From Streptomyces hygroscopicus (GTDB taxonomy: Bacteria > Actinomycetota > Actinomycetes > Streptomycetales > Streptomycetaceae), in NCBI RefSeq assembly GCF_026168105.1, contig NZ_LBMW01000031.1, forward strand, positions 1 through 64,000: DNA of 64,000 bases. Direction: 5' to 3'. Below are positions 35,347-45,437 of the stretch, in pieces; the first letter of the stretch is position 1; each line of letters starts with the position of its first letter. A program made the translations under genes and the position numbers. The notes below the pieces were generated by a model. That model was given only the letters and a program-made list of their open reading frames with translations. It was not told the origin of the DNA and ran no database searches.

Positions 35347-35371
35347 CGCAGGTTCGAATCCTGTCGGGGCG
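35347..35371 (+). other. Third tRNA 3'-end-like fragment
   Basis: CGCAGGTTCGAATCCTGTCGG and on is a T-arm plus acceptor 3' strand without any 5' half. It differs from tRNA-Arg at several positions, so it may derive from a different tRNA or from a diverged att core. It marks the far side of the scarred region, just before the rpoA copy. Confidence 0.55.
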
Positions 35372-35398
35372 CTGCGTCCGAACAGGCGATAAGCGTCG

Positions 35399-35434
35399 AA
35401 CGGCCCCCTCGGAGTGATCTCCGAGGGGGCCGTT
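35399..35434. terminator. Very strong 16-bp hairpin
   Basis: AACGGCCCCCTCGGAG / CTCCGAGGGGGCCGTT with a TGAT loop, perfectly paired. It can terminate the rpoA copy coming from the right. Confidence 0.85.
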
Positions 35435-35695
35435 CGTGCCCCGGGGTACCAACGGGGGACAGCGCTCTGGCGGCGTTCTCGGCCGCACCCGGGGGCACAG
35501 AAGGCAGGACAGGGTAGGGATGGCGGCCGCCTTCGCCATCTTGATCAGGCTCGGAGGGCTTGGGTGTCTGCATCTGCGCCGGTGGGCCCTCGGGGAGCCG
35601 TGTGCGGCCGGCCGGTGCTCATTGCCGGCTGGCTCCTCTGCCTTCCCGGCTCCCCGCGCGTGCCTTCCCGGCTCCCCCGCGACCCGGCGCGGCGT
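35435..35695. other. Region downstream of rpoA copy: no rplQ
   Basis: About 260 bp. In the normal operon rplQ starts close behind rpoA. Here neither strand encodes any recognisable part of ribosomal protein L17. Confidence 0.6.
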
Positions 35696-36712
35696 TCAGT
35701 ACTGCTCGGTCTCCATGAAACCCGTGTTCGCGTTGTCGTCCGCGTCGAAGGCGGCGGCGGTCGGGTCGAATCCGGGCGGGCTGTCCTTGAGGGCCAGGCC
35801 CAGGCCGGCCAGCTTCGCCTTGACCTCGTCGATGGACTTCGCACCGAAGTTGCGGATGTCCAGCAGGTCGGCCTCCGAGCGCGCCAGGAGCTCACCCACC
35901 AAGTGGACGCCCTCACGCTTGAGGCAGTTGTAGGAGCGGACCGTGAGCTCCAGCTCTTCGATGGGCAGCGCCAGGTCGGCGGCGAGGGCGGCGTCCGTCG
36001 GGGACGGACCCATGTCGATGCCCTCGGCTTCGATGTTCAGCTCGCGGGCGAGACCGAACAGCTCGACCAGGGTCTTGCCGGCCGACGCCATGGCGTCACG
36101 CGGCCGCATGGCCTGCTTGGTCTCGACGTCGACGATCAGCTTGTCGAAGTCGGTGCGCTGCTCGACGCGGGTCGCCTCGACCTTGTACGTGACCTTCAGA
36201 ACCGGCGAGTAGATCGAGTCGACCGGGATACGGCCGATCTCCTGGCCCACCTGCTTGTTCTGCACGGCGGAGACGTAACCGCGACCGCGCTCGACGGTCA
36301 GCTCCATCTCCAGCTTGCCCTTGCCGTTGAGCGTGGCGAGGACGAGGTCGGGGTTGTGCACCTCGGCACCGGCCGGCGGCGCGATGTCGGCGGCGGTGAC
36401 CAGACCCGGGCCCTGCTTGCGCAGGTACATCACGACTGGCTCGTCGTGCTCCGAGGAGACGACCAGCTGCTTGATGTTGAGGATCAGGTCGGTGATGTCC
36501 TCCTTGACGCCCGGCACGGTGGTGAACTCGTGCAGGACGCCGTCGATGCGGATGCTGGTGACAGCAGCGCCGGGGATCGACGACAAGAGGGTGCGGCGGA
36601 GGGAGTTGCCGAGGGTGTAGCCGAAGCCCGGCTCCAGCGGCTCGATCACGAACCGGGAGCGGAACTCGTCGACGACCTCTTCGGTCAGTGACGGACGCTG
36701 AGCAATCAGCAC
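35696..36712 (-). CDS. rpoA: RNA polymerase alpha subunit, isolated copy
   Basis: A 338-residue, full-length alpha subunit. The N-terminal dimerisation domain (LIAQRPSLTEEVVDEFRSRF, PGFGYTLGNSLRRTLLSSIP) and the C-terminal domain (RSYNCLKREGVHLVGELLA, FGAKSIDEVKAKLAGLGL) are intact, and the acidic METEQY end is typical of Streptomyces. It would assemble with beta and beta' in the cytoplasm. It is not in the ribosomal-protein operon: rpsM, rpsK, rplQ and truA are absent on both sides, and the nearest neighbours are a hairpin and a small divergent gene. A few C-terminal-domain residues (HLVGELL) differ from the sequence I recall for the S. coelicolor protein. The GTG start has TTGGAGG upstream, like the known rpoA leader. 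Confidence 0.93.
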   Translation of the reverse strand: MLIAQRPSLTEEVVDEFRSRFVIEPLEPGFGYTLGNSLRRTLLSSIPGAAVTSIRIDGVLHEFTTVPGVKEDITDLILNIKQLVVSSEHDEPVVMYLRKQGPGLVTAADIAPPAGAEVHNPDLVLATLNGKGKLEMELTVERGRGYVSAVQNKQVGQEIGRIPVDSIYSPVLKVTYKVEATRVEQRTDFDKLIVDVETKQAMRPRDAMASAGKTLVELFGLARELNIEAEGIDMGPSPTDAALAADLALPIEELELTVRSYNCLKREGVHLVGELLARSEADLLDIRNFGAKSIDEVKAKLAGLGLALKDSPPGFDPTAAAFDADDNANTGFMETEQY

Positions 36713-36776
36713 GAGGTATTGCCTCCAATGTTCGGCGCCCGCTATGTGACGCCGTAGACACCACGAAGGGTACGTG

Positions 36777-36806
36777 CGGTTCGGCCTCCCGTGAGGCCGA
36801 ACCGCC
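36777..36806 (-). promoter_or_regulatory. Hairpin in the rpoA-copy leader
   Basis: Perfect 13-bp stem GCGGTTCGGCCTC/GAGGCCGAACCGC with a 4-nt loop, about 65 nt before the rpoA start. Its position resembles the rpsK-rpoA intergenic region, so the copy seems to have moved with its leader. Confidence 0.6.
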
Positions 36807-36931
36807 CGTACCCCTCCCGTCTGTAGACCGGTCGGCAGGCTCGGCTCTTGCTGGAGTGGAGTCCAACGATCAGCTACTCCCGCTCCTGAGAGCCGGCCAC
36901 CAGCGCAGTTCGGAGGCGCATACTGGGGGCG

Positions 36932-37153
36932 ATGACAAAGCCTGCTGCACCCAAGCGTCACTTGCCCACCAGCCCCTTCAGCGCCCCGGTCGCGCCGACT
37001 CCCAAGCACTTCGCCGTGGGCGATCAGGTCACACACGACACCTACGGCCTCGGCCGGGTGATCGGCATCGAGGACGGAATCGCGGCGCTCGTGGATTTCG
37101 GCTCGGCGCAAATGCGGATCTTGAGCCCGTACGCCAAGATGACCAAGCTGTAG
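36932..37153 (+). CDS. Small conserved protein with CarD/UvrD-Tudor-like fold
   Basis: A 73-residue protein. After a Pro-rich start, KHFAVGDQVTHDTYGLGRVI then GIEDGIAALVDFGS and ILSPYAKMTKL form a small beta barrel like the Tudor-like end of UvrD/PcrA and the RNAP-interacting domain of CarD. Such domains bind RNA polymerase or nucleic acid. It is divergent from the rpoA copy and shares its upstream region. The role is unknown; homologues are common in Streptomyces. Confidence 0.75.
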   Translation: MTKPAAPKRHLPTSPFSAPVAPTPKHFAVGDQVTHDTYGLGRVIGIEDGIAALVDFGSAQMRILSPYAKMTKL

Positions 37154-37708
37154 GACCGCTGTGCCCGGGTCACGGCACGCCAGGCTCCCTTCAGGTGCCT
37201 GTCACGAACACGCCAGGCCCCTTCAGGTGCCTGTGACGAACACGCCAGGCTCCTTCAGGTGCCTGTGACGAAAGGCTGACGGCTTGGGGGAGACGATCAA
37301 CTCCGATTCGTCCCCACGGCCCGGCAGGCACGGCTTGCTCCGGTCGACGCCCCTGCATCGTGGCTGAGGCCGGTGGGGGTGCAGCGAGGCATACGCGCGC
37401 CTGATCGGGCGGCGCACCCGCCGCCGTGGCTGACCGTCGTCGGCCGAGGAACATGCGGCGCGTATCGAAGGTGTCCGCCGTCGACCACCCGGCCGGTTCG
37501 TGGTGATCGGCTCTGGGCCGTCCCTGGGCCGTCCGACGCCCCCGAGGCCGACCAAGGCGACCGACGGTGACAGTCGAGTCACAGCCGCCAGTAGCGAAGC
37601 CCCAGGTCAGAGCCCCCGGGCGATACGGGTTTCCGTCAGGGGCTGGCCGTCGGGCAAGATGGGGTGTATCTGCCCACTGCCAGATTTCAAGCTGCCGGAC
37701 GGTTTCTC
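37154..37708. other. 555-bp non-coding region upstream of ettA
   Basis: It contains three 32-33-bp tandem repeats (37177-37274) and the ettA leader. Codon bias is poor in all frames; no gene or RNA family recognised. Confidence 0.45.
37177..37274. repeat. 32/33-bp tandem repeat, three copies
   Basis: Three close copies beginning ACGCCAGGC and containing TTCAGGTGCCTGTGACGAA, directly after the Tudor-like gene. Confidence 0.85.
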
Positions 37709-39373
<1,665 letters not shown>

Positions 39374-39375
39374 TC

Positions 39376-39783
39376 TTGCGGCACATCTACCGCTGCCCGC
39401 TGCGCTGGGCGGACATGGATGCATACGGCCACGTCAACAACGTGGTGTTCCTCCGCTATCTGGAGGAGGCCCGTATCGACTTCTTGTTCCGCCCGGACAA
39501 GCAGTTCAAGCAGGGGTCCGTGGTGGCACGCCATGAGATCGACTACAAGAGGCAGCTGGTCCACCGGCATGCGCCGGTGGACATCGAGCTGTGGGTCACG
39601 GTGATCAAGGCGGCGTCCTTCACTCTCGCGTACGAGGTCAAGGACCCGGACCAGGTCTACGTCCGGGCATCCACGGTGATCGTGCCGTTCGACTTCGAGA
39701 CGCAGCGGCCGCGGCGGATCACCGTGGAGGAGCGGGAGTTTCTGCAGGAGTACAGGGACGAGGAGGAGGCCGTCGCCGCATGA
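39376..39783 (+). CDS. Acyl-CoA thioesterase, 4HBT hotdog fold
   Basis: A 135-residue hotdog protein: RWADMDAYGHVNNVVFLRYL carries the catalytic Asp of the 4-hydroxybenzoyl-CoA thioesterase type (DxDxxGHVNN). It hydrolyses an acyl-CoA in the cytoplasm; chain length unknown. The TTG start lies 2 nt after the ettA stop and it overlaps the next gene by ATGA, so ettA, this gene and the next form one operon. Confidence 0.86.
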   Translation: MRHIYRCPLRWADMDAYGHVNNVVFLRYLEEARIDFLFRPDKQFKQGSVVARHEIDYKRQLVHRHAPVDIELWVTVIKAASFTLAYEVKDPDQVYVRASTVIVPFDFETQRPRRITVEEREFLQEYRDEEEAVAA

Positions 39784-40466
39784 CGGTGCTTCATCTCGCC
39801 GACGACGGGGAGGCGGCGGACCTAGCCGCCTTCCTCTCCCGGCTGATCCACTACGACCGCGGCGCGGCGGTGCGCCTGCAGGCGACCGGGACGACGCTGG
39901 CGGTGTTCGGGCGCCCGCCGTCGTTCGAGGTGCTCGCGGTCCGTGCGGTGCGGCTCGCCAAGCCGTACGAGGAGGGGCTGGACGTCCGGCTCGATATGAC
40001 CGTGTCGGCCGGTGAACTCCTGGAGGGCGTCGAGGAGTCGGCGGCCACGGCCGCCCTTCCCGAGCCCGTCACCGGGCCGCCGTGGGCGGGGGTCCTCCCG
40101 CCGCGCGGCGGCTGGCGTGCCGAGCCGGGGCTGCCGGGACCCGAGGACCTGCGGGCCACCGTGGCCACGGCGGTGGCCGAATTCCGGTCGCGCACGCAGG
40201 AGCTGGCGCCCGAGCGGCGGACACGCGCCGAACTCGACAGGATCGGCAGGGAGATCTGGTCCCGCGCGGTGGGGGACACCGGGCTTCCCGTGCGAGCCGT
40301 CCACGCGGCGCAGTCGCTCGGCTTTCTGCATCCGGCCTCGAGTGCGCGGGGCGACGAGCCGCTAGGACTGTTCTCGTCGGGCACCTGGCTCAGGCTGCGC
40401 ACGCCCTACGGCTCCATCGCCGTGCGCCGGGCGGGGCTCGGTGTCCTGGACGTCAGCGTCCGCTGA
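39780..40466 (+). CDS. Conserved actinobacterial protein of unknown function
   Basis: A 228-residue soluble protein, coupled to the thioesterase gene by an ATGA overlap. It starts MTVLHLADDGEAADLAAFLS, is rich in charged residues and Pro/Gly in the middle (PPWAGVLPPRGGW), and ends in beta-like GIAVRRAGLGVLDVSVR-type sequence. I recognise no enzyme motif. The ettA-thioesterase-this gene order suggests a conserved housekeeping operon. Confidence 0.75.
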   Translation: MTVLHLADDGEAADLAAFLSRLIHYDRGAAVRLQATGTTLAVFGRPPSFEVLAVRAVRLAKPYEEGLDVRLDMTVSAGELLEGVEESAATAALPEPVTGPPWAGVLPPRGGWRAEPGLPGPEDLRATVATAVAEFRSRTQELAPERRTRAELDRIGREIWSRAVGDTGLPVRAVHAAQSLGFLHPASSARGDEPLGLFSSGTWLRLRTPYGSIAVRRAGLGVLDVSVR

Positions 40467-40607
40467 CGGTCCGCTGGGGCATACGGCTCGTCCGCGGGGC
40501 TCGCGTGCGCCGCCGGTCACTCCGGCGCCCCCGGGCACCCACTCCGGCGCCAGCCTCCGCACTCACACAGGTGCCGCCCTCATCCACTCCGCCGGTCTCT
40601 TCCGCAC

Positions 40608-41021
40608 TCACTCCGGCGTGTTCACCATCGACTGGGCCGCGTACGTCAGGTAGTTCCACAGCGTTGTCTCGTGTTCCTCGGAGAGGCCGAGTTCGTTCAC
40701 GGCGTCGCGCATATGCCTCAGCCAGGCGTCGTGGGCCTCACGGTTCACCGTGAACGGGGCGTGACGCATGCGAAGGCGGGGGTGGCCGCGGTTCTGGCTG
40801 TAGGTCGTCGGGCCGCCCCAGTACTGGATCAGGAACAGGGTCAGACGCTCCTCAGCCGGGCCCAGGTCCTCCTCGGGGTACATGGGCCGCAGGATCGGGT
40901 CCTCGGCGACCCCCTCGTAGAAACGGTGCACGAGGCGGCGGAAGGTCTCCTCACCGCCGACCTGCTCGTAGAAGGTCTGCTCCTGAAGCGTGCCGCGCCG
41001 AATCTCTTTCACGTGCTCCAT
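40608..41021 (-). CDS. glbO: Truncated haemoglobin, group II (GlbO type)
   Basis: A 137-residue 2-on-2 globin. TFYEQVGGEETFRRLVHRFY, YPEEDLGPAEERLTLFLIQY, WGGP and HPRLRMRHAPF (proximal His in RMRH) match GlbO closely, including the Trp of WGGP typical of group II. It binds oxygen with high affinity and may protect respiration or detoxify NO. Monocistronic, minus strand, convergent with the thioesterase operon. Confidence 0.93.
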   Translation of the reverse strand: MEHVKEIRRGTLQEQTFYEQVGGEETFRRLVHRFYEGVAEDPILRPMYPEEDLGPAEERLTLFLIQYWGGPTTYSQNRGHPRLRMRHAPFTVNREAHDAWLRHMRDAVNELGLSEEHETTLWNYLTYAAQSMVNTPE

Positions 41022-41128
41022 GGTCTCAGACGCGACGACCGAGGTCCCAAGGCTTAGGTCCGGTGATCACACCGGCTCCGGCGCACGGCATGCTCGCCCC
41101 GGGGCCGCTCCCGCAGCACAGTGGAGAT

Positions 41129-42109
41129 ATGGCCGCGCATGCCCTCGATCACGATCTCGAGAACCTCGCCCTGTCGGCGCGGGCGGATCTCCTGCGGGAG
41201 ATCGACGCGAGCGGAGCCTTTGACCGCGATCCCGTCTGGCGGGAGGCGTTCCGGGCCGTGCCGCGCCATCTCTTCGTGCCGTCCTACTACATCGGCGTCG
41301 TCGGCGGCTACGAGCGCAGATGGGGCGGAGACCCCGACCCGCGGCGCAGGGAGCAGTGGCTGCGCGGTGCGTACGAGGACGCCCCGCTGGCCACCCAGGT
41401 GCGCGACGGCAAGCTGCTCTCCTCCAGCAGCCAGCCCTCCCTGATGGCGCAGATGCTGGCCGAGCTGGAGGTCGAGGACGGCAACGCGGTCCTGGAGATC
41501 GGCGCCGGCACCGGTTACAACGCGGCCCTGCTCGCCCACCGACTCGGCGACGACCTGGTCACCACCATCGACCTCGACCCGGAGATCACCGAGGCCGCAC
41601 GGCAGCATCTGGCGGCGGCGGGACACCACCCGGCGGTGGTCACGGGCGACGGCGCGCGCGGTGCACCGGAGCGCGCCCCTTTCGACCGGATCATCGCGAC
41701 CTGCACGCTGAGCTCGGTTCCGGGCGCCTGGCTGGCGCAATGCCGTCCGGGCGCGCGCATCCTCGCGCCGTTCGCGACGGGGCTGCTCGCCCTGTGGGTG
41801 CGGGACGCCGGGCACGCCGAGGGGCGCTTCCTGCGCACGCCCGCCTATTTCGTGCCTCTGCGCGGCGGCGCCCGGACCGAGCCGGAGCCACAGGACCTGA
41901 GCGGCCTGCCGTACCGGGCGCGCACCCACGAGCTGTTCCGGTTCCTGCTGGCCCTGACACAGCGCAGCCTCGACCCTTACGAGGCCCATCTGCTGTGGGA
42001 GCGCGAGCAGCAGCCGACGCGCGACCGGTTCGGGATCACGGTCAGCGGCGACCGTTCCTGGGCCTGGCTGGACGACCCGAAGGGCCCGTACGCCTGGCCG
42101 CTACCGTGA
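41129..42109 (+). CDS. PCMT-like protein methyltransferase
   Basis: A 326-residue protein of the protein-L-isoaspartate methyltransferase family. FRAVPRHLFVP is the family entry motif, followed by DGKLLSSSSQPSLMAQML; motif I is VLEIGAGTGYNAALLA near residue 130. A C-terminal extension of about 120 residues exceeds the usual PCMT length, as in the methyltransferases associated with peptide natural products; here no precursor peptide is visible. Start alternatives at 41063 (GTG) and 41090 (ATG) exist; 41129 fits the homologous part but has a tight GGAG spacing. Confidence 0.8.
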   Translation: MAAHALDHDLENLALSARADLLREIDASGAFDRDPVWREAFRAVPRHLFVPSYYIGVVGGYERRWGGDPDPRRREQWLRGAYEDAPLATQVRDGKLLSSSSQPSLMAQMLAELEVEDGNAVLEIGAGTGYNAALLAHRLGDDLVTTIDLDPEITEAARQHLAAAGHHPAVVTGDGARGAPERAPFDRIIATCTLSSVPGAWLAQCRPGARILAPFATGLLALWVRDAGHAEGRFLRTPAYFVPLRGGARTEPEPQDLSGLPYRARTHELFRFLLALTQRSLDPYEAHLLWEREQQPTRDRFGITVSGDRSWAWLDDPKGPYAWPLP

Positions 42110-42225
42110 CCGCCGGACCGCCGGACCGCCGGACCGCCGGAACGCCGGAACGCCGGAACGCCGGAACGCCGGACCGGAACGCCAGACGGCCGGACCGCCG
42201 GACGGCCGGACCGCCGGAACGGGTG
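42110..42225. repeat. 9-bp iterated repeat (CCGGAACGC/CCGGACCGC)
   Basis: More than ten consecutive 9-bp units between convergent genes, mixing GGACCGCC and GGAACGCC forms. A pure simple-sequence tract, prone to length change and able to fold. Confidence 0.9.
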
Positions 42226-42314
42226 GGCACTGCCGCGTACGCGCACCGGGGCCCATGGGGCCGTGAGCCCATGAACCCATGAGCAGTCCCGCACGTGTAC
42301 GCGGACCGTGGTGC

Positions 42315-43871
42315 TCAGCCCCGGCGGACGGTGATCGTCGTCCAGGCGCCCACGTGCACCCGGTCCCCGTCCTGCAGGGGCACGGGCACGAAGGGCTGGA
42401 TGGGCTCCTCACCGCCGTTGACCGTGGTGCCGTTCGTCGAATTCTGGTCGACGACCGCCCAGGAGCCGTCCTGCTGCTGGACCAGGACCGCGTGCTGGTG
42501 CGAGACGCCCGGGTCCTCCGGCGGCACCGACAGGTCGATGTCGGGGGTGTCGCCGGTGGAGTGGCGGCGGCGGCCGATGGTGACCTGGTTGCCGTTGAGC
42601 GTGCGCTGCTGCTCCGGGGAGTACGCCGGCAGGTTCAGGCCCGCGGCCTCGGGGCCGGAGCGCTGCATCATCGCCATGAAGTACTCGCGGTCCGGACCGA
42701 TGGTCGCGGTCCAGGTCACCGGCTGCTGCTCGTAGGGGTGGGGCGGTGCCTGGGTGGGACCGGGCGGCGGGTAGCCGTAGCCGCCGCCCTGACCGCCACC
42801 GGGGCCGCCGACGGCACCCGGGCCTCCCGGACCTGTGGGCGCACCGGACGACGGCGGCGGGATCACCCAGTCGTCGCCGAAGGACGGACCGCTGGACTGC
42901 GGCGCGGAGGGCGGCGGGAAGCCCTGCGCCGGGGGCGGAGGAGGCGGTCCGGGCCGCTGGAAGGCGGCGGGCGGAGCGCCCTGCTGGTAGGACGGGGCAC
43001 CCTGAGCGCCGGTCCCCGGGCCGCCGGACGCACCGGGACCGCCGGGGCCCCCGGACGCACCTGGGCCGCCGGGCGTCGGCCCGGGCGGCGGCGGAACCGG
43101 ACGCGACGGGTCTGCGCCGAAGCCCGAAGGACGCGACGGGTCCGCGCCGAAGCCCGAAGGACGCGACGGGTCCGCGCCGAAACCCGAAGGACGCGACGGG
43201 TCCGCGCCGAAGCCCGAAGGACGCGACGGGTCCCCGCCGGAGCCGGACGTCCGCGACGGATCCGCGCCGAACGCGGACGACGGCGAGGAGTCGGCCCCGA
43301 ATGCGGACGGACGTGAGGAGTCGGCCCCGAACCCCGACGACCGTGAAGGCTCGTCCCCGAAGCCGGACGGGCGCGACGGGTCCTGGCCGAAGCCCGTGGG
43401 GCCGGACGGCTCGCTGCCGAACGGCGGGCCCGGCGGGATCGGTTCGGCGGGCCGGTTCACCCGCGACGGCCGGGAGCTCTGGTAGTCGTACGAGTCGGGT
43501 CCCGGCATCGTCTGGCCGCCCTGCTGGAAGCGCAGTGCCGGGTTGGGGGCCGACGGGGGCGGTGCGGCAGGGGTGTAGGAGGTCGCCGTGTTGGTCAGGA
43601 AGTTCCACCGGCACTCCTCGCAGAACGGGGCGCCGCCCTCGCGGGGCGTGCGGCACTGCGGGCAGAGTTCCGGCTCGGGGTCCGGCACGGCGGACGGCGG
43701 GCGTCCCCCGGCGACCGGAGGCGGCGGGGGCGGACCCGGCGGCGGATAGCCGTAACCGGCGGTCGGCGGTGGCGGTGGAGGCGGCGGGGGCACGGCACCG
43801 GCCATACGGTGACCGCAGACCTCGCACCAGTCGTCGGAACCCGACTGGTGTCCGTTCGGGCAGGTCGGCAT
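42315..43871 (-). CDS. FHA-domain protein with zinc ribbons and Pro-rich linker
   Basis: A 518-residue protein. The N-terminus has a zinc ribbon CPNGHQSGSDDWCEVCG, then a poly-Pro stretch and a second ribbon (LCPQCRTPREG...FCEECRW). The middle is disordered with about ten GFGADPSRPS-like repeats and Gly/Pro-rich runs. The C-terminal FHA domain (about 424-515) has GRRRHSTGD, VSHQHA and NSTNGT, the residues that bind phosphothreonine. It should read phosphorylation by the kinase of the same operon, like GarA/OdhI downstream of mycobacterial PknG. Last gene of the operon. Confidence 0.88.
   Translation of the reverse strand: MPTCPNGHQSGSDDWCEVCGHRMAGAVPPPPPPPPPTAGYGYPPPGPPPPPPVAGGRPPSAVPDPEPELCPQCRTPREGGAPFCEECRWNFLTNTATSYTPAAPPPSAPNPALRFQQGGQTMPGPDSYDYQSSRPSRVNRPAEPIPPGPPFGSEPSGPTGFGQDPSRPSGFGDEPSRSSGFGADSSRPSAFGADSSPSSAFGADPSRTSGSGGDPSRPSGFGADPSRPSGFGADPSRPSGFGADPSRPSGFGADPSRPVPPPPGPTPGGPGASGGPGGPGASGGPGTGAQGAPSYQQGAPPAAFQRPGPPPPPPAQGFPPPSAPQSSGPSFGDDWVIPPPSSGAPTGPGGPGAVGGPGGGQGGGYGYPPPGPTQAPPHPYEQQPVTWTATIGPDREYFMAMMQRSGPEAAGLNLPAYSPEQQRTLNGNQVTIGRRRHSTGDTPDIDLSVPPEDPGVSHQHAVLVQQQDGSWAVVDQNSTNGTTVNGGEEPIQPFVPVPLQDGDRVHVGAWTTITVRRG
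43100..43420. repeat. 30-bp coding repeats (GFGADPSRPS units)
   Basis: Four nearly perfect 30-bp units at about 43102-43230 plus diverged ones to 43420 encode 10-residue repeats in the linker of the FHA protein. Confidence 0.85.
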
Positions 43872-43972
43872 GTCGGCGCTTCCCCCTCTCCTTCCTCCGG
43901 TCGCTGACCGGAGCGGTTCTCCAACCCCTGGGGGCCGGGCTCGATGCTTCGGGCTTTCCTGGTTGTCCCAGG

Positions 43973-45319
43973 TCACTTCTTTACACGAACAGTCTTTGTG
44001 GACCGTGTCTCGAGGGTCATCTCGTCGGCCTCCGCGACCTTCGCCTTCAGTCGCACAGTACCTGTCGCGGCGTCGACCACGTCCACCACCTTCGCAAGCA
44101 GTTTCGCAGTATCCGCGTTCCCCGAGGCGCCGGCGAGCTGAACGGCCCGCCCCAGCCTGGCCGTTGCGCCATCGAAATCGCCCGCTTTGCGGAGATCCAG
44201 CCCCTGCTGGATGGCTTGCGCCAGTTCGGCTTGTCCGGTGTAGTGCGCGACTTGGGGGTTGATGGAGGTGGACGCCGCCATGTCGTCGGTCCACACCGCC
44301 CGTACGAGGCCCTGGGCGCCGAGGTTCTCGGCGCTGCCGTCGCCCCGCGGGACCACCAGGGAGACGCGGGCGGCGAGCATCTCCTGGCCGACATTCGCGG
44401 CCGGGACCCGGACGCATACGTGGTAGTCGCGGGACTCGTCGCCCCAGGAGCCGGTGGGGTAGTCCCCGGCGCGCGGGCCGGCCTCGACTCGGCGGCCGGT
44501 CAGCTCCTCGACCGTGGGCGCCACCTGCTTGACGAACTTGATCTCCGTGCCGACGGGCGTCCACAGCCGTAGCGAGACGTCCGCGACCTCCTTGCCCATG
44601 GCCGTCTCCATCATCTGTGTGAAGTCGGCGGCGAGGGCGGCCGGGTCGGCGACGATGTCGGCGGTGCCGAGCAGCGCGGTGGCGATGCCCGTGACCTCCT
44701 TGACCTCCCAGTCGGTTCCCACTCCACGCGCGTCACACGTGAACCGGCCGGCACAGGTATCCAGGGTGGCCTTCAGGTCCTCGGGCGACTCGTGTTCGTT
44801 GCGGCCGTCGGTGAGCAGGATGCCGTGCCGTATGGAGACGTCGGCCGAGGACAGCAGCCGGTCCGCGAGCCGCAGCCAGGTGCCGATGGCCGTGCCGCCG
44901 CCCGCGCTCAGTTTGCGCAGCGCCTGCTTGGCCTGGTCGCGAGTGGTCGCGTCGGCCACGGCGAGCCGCCCGGTGCCCGGGTAGACCTCCTTGGCCACAT
45001 GGGTGCCGCCGATCACCGCGAAGTGGACGCCGTCGCGCAGGGTGTCGATGGCCGCGGCTGTCGCCTCCCGGGCGTTGCGCATCTTGGTGGCCGGGTAGTC
45101 CATCGATCCCGAGCAGTCGACCATGATCGCCACAGCCGCGCTCGGGCCCTGCCCGGGCGAGTAGAGGTGGGGCGCCGCGACCGCGTTTCCGATCGTGCCG
45201 CCGCCGGTCGCCGACACCGTGACGATGGCGTTGACCTCCCGGCCGCCCTCCGGCAGGTACTCGTTCTGGTAGACGTCCACCGAGAACTGCGGCACGTTCG
45301 GCTTCGAGAAATTGGCCAT
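43973..45319 (-). CDS. VWA-domain protein, TerY-like
   Basis: A 448-residue protein without a signal peptide. The VWA domain has a complete MIDAS: DCSGSMD (about 68-74), GGGTAIGTW and LLTDGRNEHE. The C-terminal part is helical and ends in a basic tail. It sits between a PP2C phosphatase and an FHA gene and near a kinase; VWA-PP2C-kinase trios are known as TerY-P triads in predicted phosphorylation-based stress signalling. It may be a scaffold or substrate of the kinase. Confidence 0.87.
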   Translation of the reverse strand: MANFSKPNVPQFSVDVYQNEYLPEGGREVNAIVTVSATGGGTIGNAVAAPHLYSPGQGPSAAVAIMVDCSGSMDYPATKMRNAREATAAAIDTLRDGVHFAVIGGTHVAKEVYPGTGRLAVADATTRDQAKQALRKLSAGGGTAIGTWLRLADRLLSSADVSIRHGILLTDGRNEHESPEDLKATLDTCAGRFTCDARGVGTDWEVKEVTGIATALLGTADIVADPAALAADFTQMMETAMGKEVADVSLRLWTPVGTEIKFVKQVAPTVEELTGRRVEAGPRAGDYPTGSWGDESRDYHVCVRVPAANVGQEMLAARVSLVVPRGDGSAENLGAQGLVRAVWTDDMAASTSINPQVAHYTGQAELAQAIQQGLDLRKAGDFDGATARLGRAVQLAGASGNADTAKLLAKVVDVVDAATGTVRLKAKVAEADEMTLETRSTKTVRVKK

Positions 45320-45437
45320 ACCTGCTCTGATCCCCCTCGAGTACCCCAGTGGTGTGGGGCGATGACTGGTTACGGACCGGTCCCCTCCGGTCCTTGGTCC
45401 GGCCTGGGCCGGCCACGGGCGTGCCCGTGGACATGCC

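Noticed and set aside
35347..35371. Possible intact tRNA before the rpoA copy
   Set aside because: Only the T-arm and the 3' acceptor strand are present; no anticodon arm upstream.
41129..42109. RiPP cluster around the PCMT-like methyltransferase
   Set aside because: No precursor peptide, ligase or protease gene adjacent; neighbours are a globin gene and repeats.
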